In this document: positions 50,952 through 60,167 of the stretch, one piece after another
Numbering within the stretch: the first letter of the stretch is position 1
Layout of the letters: each line of letters starts with the position of its first letter
Origin: CAZTDD01 sp964612675
GTDB lineage: Bacteria; Hinthialibacterota; Hinthialibacteria; Hinthialibacterales; JAKPRU01
NCBI GenBank assembly: GCA_964612675.1
Contig: CAZTDD010000018.1
Span: 1 to 64,000, forward strand
Length of the DNA stretch: 64,000 bases
Reading direction: 5' to 3'
Program-made: the position numbers and the translations under genes
Notes under the pieces: model-generated
The model's database searches: none
Told to the model about the DNA's origin: nothing
Seen by the model: the letters and a program-made list of their open reading frames with translations, nothing else

Positions 50952-52541
50952 ATGTCACCTCCGGCCGGTAAAACGATGCGAGCTGTAATCCTCTTTCGAA
51001 TCGTTCTGGTAATCGTGGCCCTTGCGTACTCAATGGTCACCTCTCCCTACGTGAACCATCTCCCTTCCGCGGGAATGTTGGGGCTCATCGCCGGATATGC
51101 GGTTATCGGACTCCTGCCACCCGCCTGGGCGACGGTCCGTGGTGCCCGTGAATGGCTCCAAACCGGGTCCGGCCTGCTGTTTCTTCGAATTACGTTCGCC
51201 GTTGACGCTTTGTTTCTTTTGGTGCTGGCGTACGGGAAAGGCAACGATCTGTGGGCCACATTTTTCATTCCCTGGGGAATGGTCCTGGTCATATCCAGCC
51301 CCACACGCGTTTCTGTTCAGATCCTGGATACGGTACTCGGTCTTGTGCTGGCCGCAATGATTGTCCTCACTGTCTGGCTCGCTATCAGTTCGGCGGTCCT
51401 CTCGCCGGTAGCAAACGCCCTCGTGTTGTGGGGGGCGTTTCTGGAGGGCTGGGTAGTCCTCCGTTGCGTGGCGCAGGAACGGAACGATTGGGCGGTTACT
51501 ATCCGTCACGACTCGCAGAAACTCGAGCACCTGAATCTTATGACCGGCTCGATCTCCACAGGGCTCGCCTTGATCGAAGACGGTAGAGTCGTTGAAACAA
51601 CGGGACCGAACTTCCTTCAGCTCCACCAAGGCAAATCCATTGCTGACTCCTCGATGCCAAAGGAGATCACCGGTCAGCTGCAAGAACAATCGCCTGGGGA
51701 AGAGGCGCCACTCGAATTCGAGTGTCCGGCGAGGGCGACCGACGGCGAGCGCGTTTATGTCGGGATCACGGCGTATCCGTTCGAGAGAAACAAACGAGAT
51801 TTCATCGTCCTCGTTCTTGAGAGCCGGAAGACTTCCGTTCAACGTCAAGAAAGGCTCAGCCGCTCAAACAGGCTGGCTTCGGTCGGTCAATTGGCTGCTG
51901 GAATCGCCCATGAGCTCGGAAATCCCATAGCAATCATCAAATCCTGTGCCGCCTACCTTGTCGATAGATCGAAGGAAGGCGACTCGGACACGGAAGAACT
52001 CGAGATCATCCAGCGGGAAGCCACCCGATGCGAGAATCTGCTTTCACGTCTGAAATCGCTGGCCTCTGCAAAGGAAGAAACCGAATCGCTCGATATGCGC
52101 AGCGCGATCCAAGAGGCAGTCTCCCTGGTCCGTTACCAGACGAAAGACATTCGCCTCGATCTTGCTCTGCCCCGAGAACCCGTGCCGGTCTTCGCCGACC
52201 ATAGTCAGCTTGTCGCGGTTCTTGTGAATCTCCTGTTGAATGCCTCCCAGAGCATGGAGGACGGCTCAAAGGAGGACGGCATCCAGGTCAGCCTCGAGCC
52301 CCAGGAGAAAAATGCCGTTCTACAAGTCGTCGATCACGGACGGGGGATGAGCCCCGAACAGAAGGAGAGAATTTTCGATCCTTTCTATACGGGGCGACCC
52401 AATGGAACCGGGTTGGGGCTGTCGATCATCCATCAAGTCGTCGAAAATCTTGGCGGGACCATCGAGGTGGAAAGCGAGCCTGACAAGGGCACAACCTTCA
52501 GCGTAACCATCCCGCTCTTCACAAAAGACAGCACGACATAA
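50952..52541 (+). CDS. Membrane-bound sensor histidine kinase (NtrB-like)
   Basis: The 529-residue protein has about six membrane segments in its first 170 residues (VILFRIVLVIVALAYSM on), then a PAS-like region and the kinase core. The phosphoacceptor is in LAAGIAHELGNPIAIIKS, and the ATPase has VLVNLLLNASQSM, VVDHGRGMSPEQKERIFDPF and GTGLGLSIIHQVVENLGG. This pattern fits kinases that feed NtrC-type regulators. It follows the DUF4159 gene by 35 bases and may sense a signal together with it. The signal is unknown. Confidence 0.9.
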   Translation: MSPPAGKTMRAVILFRIVLVIVALAYSMVTSPYVNHLPSAGMLGLIAGYAVIGLLPPAWATVRGAREWLQTGSGLLFLRITFAVDALFLLVLAYGKGNDLWATFFIPWGMVLVISSPTRVSVQILDTVLGLVLAAMIVLTVWLAISSAVLSPVANALVLWGAFLEGWVVLRCVAQERNDWAVTIRHDSQKLEHLNLMTGSISTGLALIEDGRVVETTGPNFLQLHQGKSIADSSMPKEITGQLQEQSPGEEAPLEFECPARATDGERVYVGITAYPFERNKRDFIVLVLESRKTSVQRQERLSRSNRLASVGQLAAGIAHELGNPIAIIKSCAAYLVDRSKEGDSDTEELEIIQREATRCENLLSRLKSLASAKEETESLDMRSAIQEAVSLVRYQTKDIRLDLALPREPVPVFADHSQLVAVLVNLLLNASQSMEDGSKEDGIQVSLEPQEKNAVLQVVDHGRGMSPEQKERIFDPFYTGRPNGTGLGLSIIHQVVENLGGTIEVESEPDKGTTFSVTIPLFTKDSTT

Positions 52542-52705
52542 CCGACAAATCCCGCGCCTCCATAAAGTCCGCCCGATTCCCTCATGCGTTCGGAATGCCG
52601 ACCCCGTCACTGGCCGAAGGCGGGCATAACCTGATAAAGTCCTGAGAGTATCTGCTTCCCGTGAACGGATTCGAATCACCCGCCTTTGTCGAGGTTGACA
52701 CAGCA

Positions 52706-55309
52706 ATGGCCCAAAAAGGGAGAAGAAACGAGAACGAGCAGAAGAATACACTGTCCGAGATTCTGTTAGAAGCATCGTTTTGGGTGCTTCTAATGCAGTT
52801 GGTCGGTACGGCCCTGTATTTTACCGGCAGGTTCTCGAATCCTCAAACGCATAAGGAATTCATCGCTCAGTTTGCGGCCGCCGTCGCAGTTGGGCTGTGG
52901 TTTCTCGCGCAGGCGGTTCGCGCCAGGTTCCGTATCCGTCTGTCAGCGATCTACCTGCCTGTGGCCCTTCTCTTGATATGGGCGGCGTTCCGAACATTCA
53001 CCTCAGTCACCCCTCTCTCTACAAGGAAATGGCTGCTGGTAGCCCAGGTCGTTGTCGCCCTGCCGATTTGGGTGGATCTACTCGAATCGACGCGGCGGAG
53101 GCTGGTGCTTTCCTGGGGCATTTTTCTGATTGGGCTGGTTATGGCGGCAGGGGCGTTGATCGAGTCATTCGGTTATTATCCCTCACCGCTCATCAGCGAA
53201 TACCACCGACAAAGCATCGGTTCGTTTGTAGGCCATAACAACCCAATGGCCGCGTATTTGTTGATGGCCAGTTTCCATATCGCCGGTCTACTCTTTCGGT
53301 ACCAAAAGAAGAGCTGGTCCAAGATCTTCTGGCTCGTTTTGGCGTTGAATCTGTATTTGATCTTGCTGTCGGGAAGCCGTGGTGTGTGGCTATCGCTCCC
53401 GTTTGCAGTGATCATTTTCGCATTGGCGTTCCAAGGCCTGAGTGGCCTGCAAATTGAGAAACGTACGCTTCAACGAGTCCTTGGAGCGTTGGCGGCGGGG
53501 TGTCTTATCGTCATCGCCGCTGTTGGAGCACAAGAGGCCTTCCAGCGGGATAGCCAAACGCCGACAATCGTCGACCGACTAAAAGACCTCAAGAACGCCT
53601 TCTCCGGCACCTATCCCCGTGTGTGGACAATGTCGCTGTCGATGGTGCAGGAGAATCCGGTGCAAGGCGTCGGCTTCGCGGCATGGTCGCATCAGTACCC
53701 CTACTATCAGGGAAATTGGTTTACCGCGCACCCGGATACCGGACTCGGCCTGCCTCATATCGATAAACACACCCAGCGTTCTCACTCCGACTATCTGCAA
53801 CTAGGTGCGGAACTCGGGCTAATCGGGTTCTTCCTCTTGCTCTGGATGATATTGATACATATCCGACAAATCTGGCGCTTTCTGAATGCCGACAATCGAC
53901 TTATCAGTGGGGTGGTCGGTCTGGCGGCGATGACAGGGACCATGGCCCATGGATTGGTCTATTTCCCGTTTCATGCCGCCGATTCCGCGTGTCCCTTCAT
54001 TGCGAATTGGGGACTCTTTCTTATAGGACGCAGACAACGAGACCCTGAGATTGAGTTTTCCGGCCCCTCAGTCCGTTGGGTCGCCGCAATCCTCGGATTG
54101 TTCTTTCTGTTCGTCGCGACACGTCCTGTGACCCGTTTTGTGAGCGCCGATATTCTCATCGGACAAATGGTCGCACCTCCCGAGAGCGGCCAGCAGACTT
54201 TGGAGAGATTTCGGGCCGGTGCGGTCACTTGGGAACGGTGGGCGGAGGCGTACCGAAACAGGGGCGACATGGAGTCCGCCCTGACCGCCATCCGGAAAGG
54301 AAAAGAAACGCTGGAGAAAAGTATGGAACTCGATCCGTACTATCCGGCGACTGTCCTTCAATACGCGCGAATTTGTTATACCTACGCCAGCATGGTTCAC
54401 CAGGTCCAAGGTGCGACCGAACTGTATAGAGAAGCAATTGACGCCATCGAGCATTCTCTCCAAACCTATGTTTGGCACGGGATGTACCATCTGCTCGCTC
54501 GCTGCCATACCGTTCTCTGGCAGGCCACGGGAGATGATGTTCACTTCCAGAAGGCCGTCGAGAGTCACAAGAAAGGGTTGGAGATCTACCCGATGAATTA
54601 CGAAGCGGTGGCCGATCTGGGCAAGCTGTACCATGAACACGGCGACGATCAGGCCACGATGGAACTCTATTATACAACCCATGCCCGGTTCATCGGATTG
54701 GAACAAAACTTCGCAGATTTCATTTACAACCGGGGAGGCGTGGCCTGGAAGAACAACCACATCGAAGACGCGAATTTCTATCTATCCGTCGCGTGCGCAC
54801 TCGATGAAAAAGACACCGAAAAACGGTACGGGCTCGGTCTGTTCTACTTGAGCCAGGATCGTCCCGATGCGGTGCTCCATGTACTGAAACAGCATCTCAA
54901 ATTGGCACCGGATAACCTTGAGCTTACATCCAAAACATTCGGCATGTGGATACAGCAGGGCGACACCGGAAAGGCTGCGGAGACAGCCGTTCAATTATTC
55001 ACTGACGCGGAACGAGGGCCACACTATGAAGATCAGGTACGGATGGTGTTGGCTTCGTTCCTTTTAAACGGAAAATACGTGGAAGCCGACAAGATCCTGG
55101 AGGGAATTCCGCAAGAAAAACTCGACGTTCTGACCAAGGACGAAGCACTGACAAGTTGGCTGACCGGTGATATTCAAGGAGCGTTCTCCGGTTGGTCGTT
55201 ATGGCTCGCTTCGCACGAAGACGATAGAGATTGCCAAGTCGGCATTCAAGCATGTTTGAACGTGCTCTTCGGCCCGTTTATAGATCCAGTTGTTGGAGGT
55301 CCAGTATGA
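52706..55309 (+). CDS. O-antigen ligase-like membrane protein with TPR tail
   Basis: The 867-residue protein has about 11 membrane segments in the first half and the Wzy/WaaL-type periplasmic region (SVVQENPVQGVGFAAW-type block, then HSDYLQLGAELGLIGFFLLL). The second half is a TPR-containing domain (GAVTWERWAEAYRNRGDMESALTAIRKG and later repeats). Ligases of this family move glycan from lipid carriers to lipid A or proteins. The ATG at 52706 is used; a GTG at 52661 is possible. Its stop overlaps purD by four bases (ATGA). Its partner in glycan build-up could be any glycosyltransferase here. Confidence 0.82.
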   Translation: MAQKGRRNENEQKNTLSEILLEASFWVLLMQLVGTALYFTGRFSNPQTHKEFIAQFAAAVAVGLWFLAQAVRARFRIRLSAIYLPVALLLIWAAFRTFTSVTPLSTRKWLLVAQVVVALPIWVDLLESTRRRLVLSWGIFLIGLVMAAGALIESFGYYPSPLISEYHRQSIGSFVGHNNPMAAYLLMASFHIAGLLFRYQKKSWSKIFWLVLALNLYLILLSGSRGVWLSLPFAVIIFALAFQGLSGLQIEKRTLQRVLGALAAGCLIVIAAVGAQEAFQRDSQTPTIVDRLKDLKNAFSGTYPRVWTMSLSMVQENPVQGVGFAAWSHQYPYYQGNWFTAHPDTGLGLPHIDKHTQRSHSDYLQLGAELGLIGFFLLLWMILIHIRQIWRFLNADNRLISGVVGLAAMTGTMAHGLVYFPFHAADSACPFIANWGLFLIGRRQRDPEIEFSGPSVRWVAAILGLFFLFVATRPVTRFVSADILIGQMVAPPESGQQTLERFRAGAVTWERWAEAYRNRGDMESALTAIRKGKETLEKSMELDPYYPATVLQYARICYTYASMVHQVQGATELYREAIDAIEHSLQTYVWHGMYHLLARCHTVLWQATGDDVHFQKAVESHKKGLEIYPMNYEAVADLGKLYHEHGDDQATMELYYTTHARFIGLEQNFADFIYNRGGVAWKNNHIEDANFYLSVACALDEKDTEKRYGLGLFYLSQDRPDAVLHVLKQHLKLAPDNLELTSKTFGMWIQQGDTGKAAETAVQLFTDAERGPHYEDQVRMVLASFLLNGKYVEADKILEGIPQEKLDVLTKDEALTSWLTGDIQGAFSGWSLWLASHEDDRDCQVGIQACLNVLFGPFIDPVVGGPV

Positions 55310-56586
55310 GGGTATTACTCGTTGGCAGCGGTGGACGAGAACACACATTAGCTTGGAAGATCGCCCAATCACAGAAAGTATCCGAATTGTTCTGTATACC
55401 GGGGAACCCGGGAATCGCTAACCACGCAAAACTGGCCGTCGTCGGCAGCGGCCGCGCGGACGATATCGCCGAATGGGCAGCGAATCACAAGATCGATCTG
55501 GTTGTCGTGGGACCGGAAGCGCCCCTGGCAGAGGGGATTATCGACCGTCTCTCGGAACGCGGCATCCGAGGATTCGGTCCATCCCGGGCGGCCGCAAGAA
55601 TCGAAAGCAGCAAGGTCTATGCGAAAGAACTGATGAAGCGCGCCGGTATACCGACCGCCGATTTCGCTGTATGCGACACCCCTCATGAGGCACAGTCCGC
55701 CATCGAACGGTTCATCTCAGCGGGCAAGAAAGTCGTTGTCAAAGCGGACGGACTCGCCGCCGGGAAAGGAGCCATCGTTACCGACTCCCGGGAAGAAGCC
55801 TTGGCGGCGGTCAAAAAATGCATGGTCGATCTTTCCTTCGGCGCAGCCGGACAACGCGTCGTCGTGGAAGAACGCCTTACCGGGCCGGAAGCGTCGATTT
55901 TGGCAATCACCGACGGGAATCGCATGGTCGTACTCCCGCCGTCTCAGGATCACAAGCCTATCGGAGAAGGAGATACCGGCCCGAACACCGGAGGAATGGG
56001 CGCATACAGCCCGGTACCGCTCGTTACCGACCCGCTGTTACAACAGATCGTCGACACTGTTCTACGCCCTGCGATTCGCACAATGCAAGCGGAAGGCTGT
56101 CCGTATCGGGGCGTGCTCTATGCAGGATTGATGATGGTGGATGGCGACCCAAATGTCATCGAGTTCAATTGCCGGTTCGGAGATCCCGAAACACAGGCCG
56201 TGCTCCCTGTTCTGGGAGAGGATCTTGTTCCTTTACTTGAAGATTCCGCAACCGAATCGCTCAAAGAAGACCGCGTCGTATCACCATCGGGCGCAGCCCT
56301 ATGCGCAGTCATCGCCTCCAAAGGTTACCCCGGCCTCTACGAAAAGGGGAAGATCATTCGGGGACTCGACCAGGACACAAACGGAAAGGGCATGATCTTT
56401 CACGCTGGCACAGCCATGCGGGACGGACAGGTTGTCACTGCCGGCGGACGCGTACTCGGCGTCACTGGTACGGGAAAGGACTTCCACGAGGCGAGAGAGA
56501 GTGCGTATGCGATTATTGACGGGATCTCGTTTGAAGGTGCCTATTACCGCACCGACATCGGATACCGCGTCCTGCAAAGTACCTGA
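55306..56586 (+). CDS. purD: Phosphoribosylamine-glycine ligase
   Basis: The 426-residue protein matches PurD: VLLVGSGGREHTLAWKIAQS at the N-terminus, an ATP-grasp domain with FGPSRAAARIESSKVYAKELM and DHKPIGEGDTGPNTGGMGAYSP, and the C-terminal domain. It makes glycinamide ribonucleotide in purine synthesis. The ATG at 55306 is within GGAGG-spaced sequence and overlaps the ligase stop codon. It has no pathway neighbours here, so the coupling to the ligase gene looks like chance operon membership. Confidence 0.95.
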   Translation: MRVLLVGSGGREHTLAWKIAQSQKVSELFCIPGNPGIANHAKLAVVGSGRADDIAEWAANHKIDLVVVGPEAPLAEGIIDRLSERGIRGFGPSRAAARIESSKVYAKELMKRAGIPTADFAVCDTPHEAQSAIERFISAGKKVVVKADGLAAGKGAIVTDSREEALAAVKKCMVDLSFGAAGQRVVVEERLTGPEASILAITDGNRMVVLPPSQDHKPIGEGDTGPNTGGMGAYSPVPLVTDPLLQQIVDTVLRPAIRTMQAEGCPYRGVLYAGLMMVDGDPNVIEFNCRFGDPETQAVLPVLGEDLVPLLEDSATESLKEDRVVSPSGAALCAVIASKGYPGLYEKGKIIRGLDQDTNGKGMIFHAGTAMRDGQVVTAGGRVLGVTGTGKDFHEARESAYAIIDGISFEGAYYRTDIGYRVLQST

Positions 56587-56677
56587 GATTGGCTGACAAC
56601 TCGCTTACCCCTAAATCCGGCAGTAACGCTCGGGTTTATCCCGGGCGATTTGATTCGTCCGAGATAAACTACAGATT

Positions 56678-56897
56678 GTAGGGTGGGCTCACGGGCGTCG
56701 TGTCGAAATATGCCCTCCGACTCATTATCACCTAAGCCCGTAGCCCACCAATATCTGTTGGGAGGTCGCACCAACACTCTTGATCTTGAGCGTAGAACCT
56801 CCAACGAAGTTCGGATCAACCAGTTGGTGGGCTACAGGCTCCAGCAAACATTAACCGAGCACCGCAGTGCCAGATGACGCCCGTGAACCCACCCTAC
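56678..56897. repeat. 220-bp element bounded by GTAGGGTGGG inverted ends
   Basis: The ends 56678-56701 and 56874-56897 are inverted copies (22 of 24 bases match), both starting GTAGGGTGGG when read inward. Inside are further AGCCCACC/GGTGGGCT inverted pieces. The short copy at 20806-20840 belongs to the same family. It has no coding capacity and may be a non-autonomous mobile element or a transcription-end repeat. Confidence 0.65.
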
Positions 56898-56933
56898 GAC
56901 TTAGCGCTATCTTAGCTTCCTGTCGCGCGGTCT

Positions 56934-56970
56934 CCTCCCCCAAGTCTGGGGGAGGTGTAGGAGGGGGTTG
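56934..56970. repeat. CCTCCCCC hairpin repeat (uninterrupted site)
   Basis: CCTCCCCC (56934-56941) pairs with GGGGGAGG (56948-56955) around AAGTCT, followed by TGTAGGAGGGGGTTG. This is the same unit as at 47645-47832, but without the MITE, so it represents the empty site. It may also terminate transcription between purD and the following minus-strand gene. The rest of 56587-57067 holds no gene. Confidence 0.65.
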
Positions 56971-57067
56971 CTCAAACGTGAGAGAATCATGCCTCCTCTG
57001 TGTTGCTTAGCGCAGCTCCACCCATTTGTGGTTACCGCCTAGGCTGGGAGAAGGTCGGAGGGAGGGA

Positions 57068-57643
57068 TCATTTGATTATCTTCAAAATCTCTTTGAACTG
57101 CGGTGTCCCGGCACGCACCAGCATCTCGAAAAGCGCCGACTCCAGCGTTGTCACAATCGCCCCGGCGGAATGCATCCGTTCGATGGCAACCGCGCAGGAT
57201 TCCGGTCGGCGTGAAGAAGTCGTTTCAACCGGAACGTGTACCTGATACTCGTGAACCAGCAGATCCAGCGCGGTCTGAACCATACAGACGTGGGCTTCGA
57301 TTCCTGCGAGAAGAACCTGATAGCGCCCCATCTCTTCAAGAGCTCGCATTGCCTCGCTACAACCGCACCCGCTGAAATCCGATTTCTCGAAAATCGCATC
57401 CGGTTCGAGCACGTCACGAACACCGGATACGAGCGGTCCGAGCCCTTTCGGGTATTGTTCGGTTGCGATTACGGGAACGTCGAGCGCTTTGCATCCATTG
57501 ATCAAGCGGACTGTCTCCTCAATGACGCGCGGTCCCTCATGGATTGCAGGGACGAGTTTCTCCTGAATGTCAATAATCAGCAGAACCGTCGTTTCGGGAC
57601 GCAGAATTGTCACGTGGCGCTTTGTCTTCGTACTTTCCACCAT
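57068..57643 (-). CDS. Isochorismatase-family cysteine hydrolase
   Basis: The 191-residue protein has VLLIIDIQEKLVPAI with the catalytic Asp, VIATEQYPKGLGPL with the Lys-region equivalent, and LLAGIEAHVCMVQTALDLL with the nucleophile Cys. The family includes nicotinamidase-like amidases and isochorismatase-like hydrolases; the short, single-domain type here is often annotated YcaC-like. The start at 57643 is preferred over a longer frame that overlaps the next gene. It lies 31 bases after the RsbW-like gene and may be co-transcribed. The substrate is unknown. Confidence 0.85.
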   Translation of the reverse strand: MVESTKTKRHVTILRPETTVLLIIDIQEKLVPAIHEGPRVIEETVRLINGCKALDVPVIATEQYPKGLGPLVSGVRDVLEPDAIFEKSDFSGCGCSEAMRALEEMGRYQVLLAGIEAHVCMVQTALDLLVHEYQVHVPVETTSSRRPESCAVAIERMHSAGAIVTTLESALFEMLVRAGTPQFKEILKIIK

Positions 57644-57674
57644 GGGTTCCCCTTTTCTGAGTACTTGAGGGTAT

Positions 57675-58136
57675 TCAACCGACGGGACGGGACTCCCCAA
57701 GCACGGGTTTTGTGAGGTCTTTCTCCAGACGGAGGATTGTCCCTTCCGGGCAGGAACAGTCATATTCGACCCAGTCAAAGACCGAATGAATGATATGCAC
57801 GCCCAATCCGCCGGGCCGTATGTCTTCCAGGTCGCGCGAACGAATCTCATCGCGAGGTACTCGTTTGCCATAGTCGCGTAATTCAACAAAGAGTCGGTTA
57901 TCGTGATAGTCGATTCGAAGGTCGATCCTCCCGTCATGCATGCCTTCATAGGCATGCTGCATAATATTGGTGAACGCTTCATCAACGCCGAGAGTGATCA
58001 GATTCGTGTCGCGGGGTGGAATCATCAGCATTTCAAGGAGGCCTTTGAGCATAAGGCGTACATGAGCCCACAATGCTGGATCGCTTGGAAATGTGACGGC
58101 AAAACCTTTCATCGACACGCTCTGCAATCCGGTCAC
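57675..58136 (-). CDS. RsbW-like anti-sigma-type ATP-binding protein
   Basis: The 153-residue protein is a small HATPase domain: LITLGVDEAFTNIMQHAYEG is the N-box with the metal Asn, ELRDYGKRVP is the G1 box, and RPGGLGVHIIHSVFD is the G2 box. It is the size of RsbW/SpoIIAB-type serine kinases and anti-sigma factors that bind a STAS antagonist or sigma factor. No antagonist or sigma gene is near. The start is GTG 58136 with GGAGCGG upstream; ATG 58112 is possible. It lies upstream of the isochorismatase-like gene. Confidence 0.8.
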   Translation of the reverse strand: MTGLQSVSMKGFAVTFPSDPALWAHVRLMLKGLLEMLMIPPRDTNLITLGVDEAFTNIMQHAYEGMHDGRIDLRIDYHDNRLFVELRDYGKRVPRDEIRSRDLEDIRPGGLGVHIIHSVFDWVEYDCSCPEGTILRLEKDLTKPVLGESRPVG

Positions 58137-58355
58137 CCGCTCCGGATTGTATTGTCCGACGTTGCGCAGGTCGGTACGGACAGCCCAACGCCTGTATTCT
58201 TAGTATACCCACAAGACAAAGGAATCGGCGATTAAACTCCGTTGTGAATCGAATTTGTCCATCAAGCCGTAGAACCTCAGTATCCGGCACAACGAATGTC
58301 GAGTCATCGAGCCCCCACCGGATTGAACTCGAAAGCAGGAAGCAGCCTAACAAGA

Positions 58356-60167
58356 CTACTCGGAACCAGACAAGGCTTCAATACTCCGCCTCACGTCCTC
58401 CGCTTTCTCCTCCATTCCGCGCGCCTCATACATCTTCATCAACTGCTCGCGGTACGGAATGTACCCGGGATTCAGGCGTATGAGTTCCTTCTGCTGTTCG
58501 ATCAAAATCTCCATTGCCCCAAGTTCCGCGAAAACATCCCGCAGGGCCAGATGGGTCGCGAAATCATCTTGCAGTCTCAGCGCATTCAAATAGGCATTTG
58601 CCGCTCGCTCCAGGTCCCCTCTCGCGTGGTATGCACGGCCGAGCATGTGATAGTTCATGTAATCGAGAGGATCGAGGGCCACAGCCGTCTGGAGATCGTA
58701 CACACCGTATTCTCCCGCCTCATATCCCTTTCGAAGATATACATTTGAGATATAGACCAGCAAGAAAGGGATCGCCAGCACCGCAAGCAGGACAATCAAA
58801 TAGGCAGGTCGAAAAGATCGTTGATGGACCACTTCAGGTTCTTCATCTCTTCCAGGCAATAAGATGGAGAGCCAAACCAAGGTTGCCAATGTACTTGCAG
58901 GAAGATGAAAAGGGAAACTCGATAAGGAATGGTATGCTGCGGTCAGAAATCCAAGAAAAGCCGCTGCAAGTAAACAGGAATCTTCTGTATTCCTCGACCG
59001 AATAGCTCGTAAAGCGGCTCGAATGATCGCAACAAACAACCACAGCAGAAAGAAGACCCCAGGAATCCCCGTTTCTGCGGCTGTTTCCAGGAGTTGATGG
59101 TGGGGTTGATCGACGAGCTTAACGATGGCACTGCCGTGTTCTCGATCTTGCCGGGCGTAGTTCCTGCCTTGATAGGTCATGGAAGACGCCTGGAAATTGG
59201 CGAATCCGATGCCGGTAATCGGGTGCTCTTCAATCATCAACCGGGTTGTGCGCCAGTTGAATTGACGGGCCGCAAAACCTGTTCGCCATTGAGGCGAGGC
59301 CTGTGCCTGATCGAGAACGCTTCCTTCACGGCCGTTATACGGATTATCGGTACAGTAAAACGCCAGAATAGCGCAGCCGATCGCTCCCAGAACAGCCACA
59401 CGGCCCTTCCGCAACTCGTAGAAGCGCCGGAGAACTGAAGGAAAGAAGAAGCAGGTAATTAGTGCCAAAACCAGAGCAATGAATGCCCCTACACAAAAGG
59501 TCACAACAAATACCGCGACACATAGCGACACAACAGGAACCCCGACCGCCCAGAACCATTTCCGAGAAGACCTGGGGTGGCAGGCGCGAGCGACTAATGC
59601 GGGAAAAAGAATGGCCAGATACCCCGCGACGAAATTGGGATTCCCCATCGTAGAGACAATCCGCGCCCGCCAGTCGTTTACTCCTCCCGTCGGATGAACG
59701 ATATCGATACCGAAATCTTGAAAAACGGCATATAAAGCTATGAGAAACGCCGGAAGGTGGAGCCACGCTACCAGATTGAGCCGGTCACGCGGATTATGCC
59801 AGAGATTCCTTGAAATCGCCCAAAAGACAACGGCCAACAGCAGACCGCCGAAGTCTCTCAACTGCCGCAATGAGTGGAATCCAAAAACAATCGAGACTAA
59901 ACACCATCCGAGGAAAAGTCCCCGAGGAACCCAGAGCGGATCACGCCGGGAAACGCCCACGCGAAACGACGAACCGATCCACAAACCGGCCAGTGCAAGT
60001 GTGAGGATCTGAAACAAAACTCGCTTTGGCAGCAGGTACGAATCGAAGGAAATCGGGGAAATGAAAAGAGGAACAGCCACCGAGATGGCGATGACCAAAC
60101 AGCGCATGGGGCGGAGTTTTGTCTCCATGTCTGCCGATTGTGGCTCCGCGGGTGGTCTGCCGTTCAT
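58356..60167 (-). CDS. Second O-antigen ligase-like membrane protein with TPR tail
   Basis: The 603-residue protein has about ten membrane segments and the ligase-type loop with EEHPITGIGFANFQASSMTYQ and HHQLLETAAETGIPGVFFLL. The C-terminal 130 residues contain TPR-like repeats (DPLDYMNYHMLGRAYHARGDLERAANAYL). It resembles the 52706-55309 protein but is shorter. Its start overlaps the stop of the DUF2723 gene by four bases, so the two are co-translated. It likely transfers or polymerises glycan in the periplasm; the exact step is not known. Confidence 0.82.
   Translation of the reverse strand: MNGRPPAEPQSADMETKLRPMRCLVIAISVAVPLFISPISFDSYLLPKRVLFQILTLALAGLWIGSSFRVGVSRRDPLWVPRGLFLGWCLVSIVFGFHSLRQLRDFGGLLLAVVFWAISRNLWHNPRDRLNLVAWLHLPAFLIALYAVFQDFGIDIVHPTGGVNDWRARIVSTMGNPNFVAGYLAILFPALVARACHPRSSRKWFWAVGVPVVSLCVAVFVVTFCVGAFIALVLALITCFFFPSVLRRFYELRKGRVAVLGAIGCAILAFYCTDNPYNGREGSVLDQAQASPQWRTGFAARQFNWRTTRLMIEEHPITGIGFANFQASSMTYQGRNYARQDREHGSAIVKLVDQPHHQLLETAAETGIPGVFFLLWLFVAIIRAALRAIRSRNTEDSCLLAAAFLGFLTAAYHSLSSFPFHLPASTLATLVWLSILLPGRDEEPEVVHQRSFRPAYLIVLLAVLAIPFLLVYISNVYLRKGYEAGEYGVYDLQTAVALDPLDYMNYHMLGRAYHARGDLERAANAYLNALRLQDDFATHLALRDVFAELGAMEILIEQQKELIRLNPGYIPYREQLMKMYEARGMEEKAEDVRRSIEALSGSE

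Noticed and set aside
57644..57985. Upstream extension of the isochorismatase-like gene.
   Set aside because: It overlaps the RsbW-like gene in another frame, while the isochorismatase family fold begins at MVESTKT at 57643.
58033..58353. 106-codon minus-strand open frame between the ligase-like gene and the RsbW-like gene.
   Set aside because: It overlaps the RsbW-like start, has an Arg-rich tail and matches no family; it may be a fragment but there is no positive evidence.
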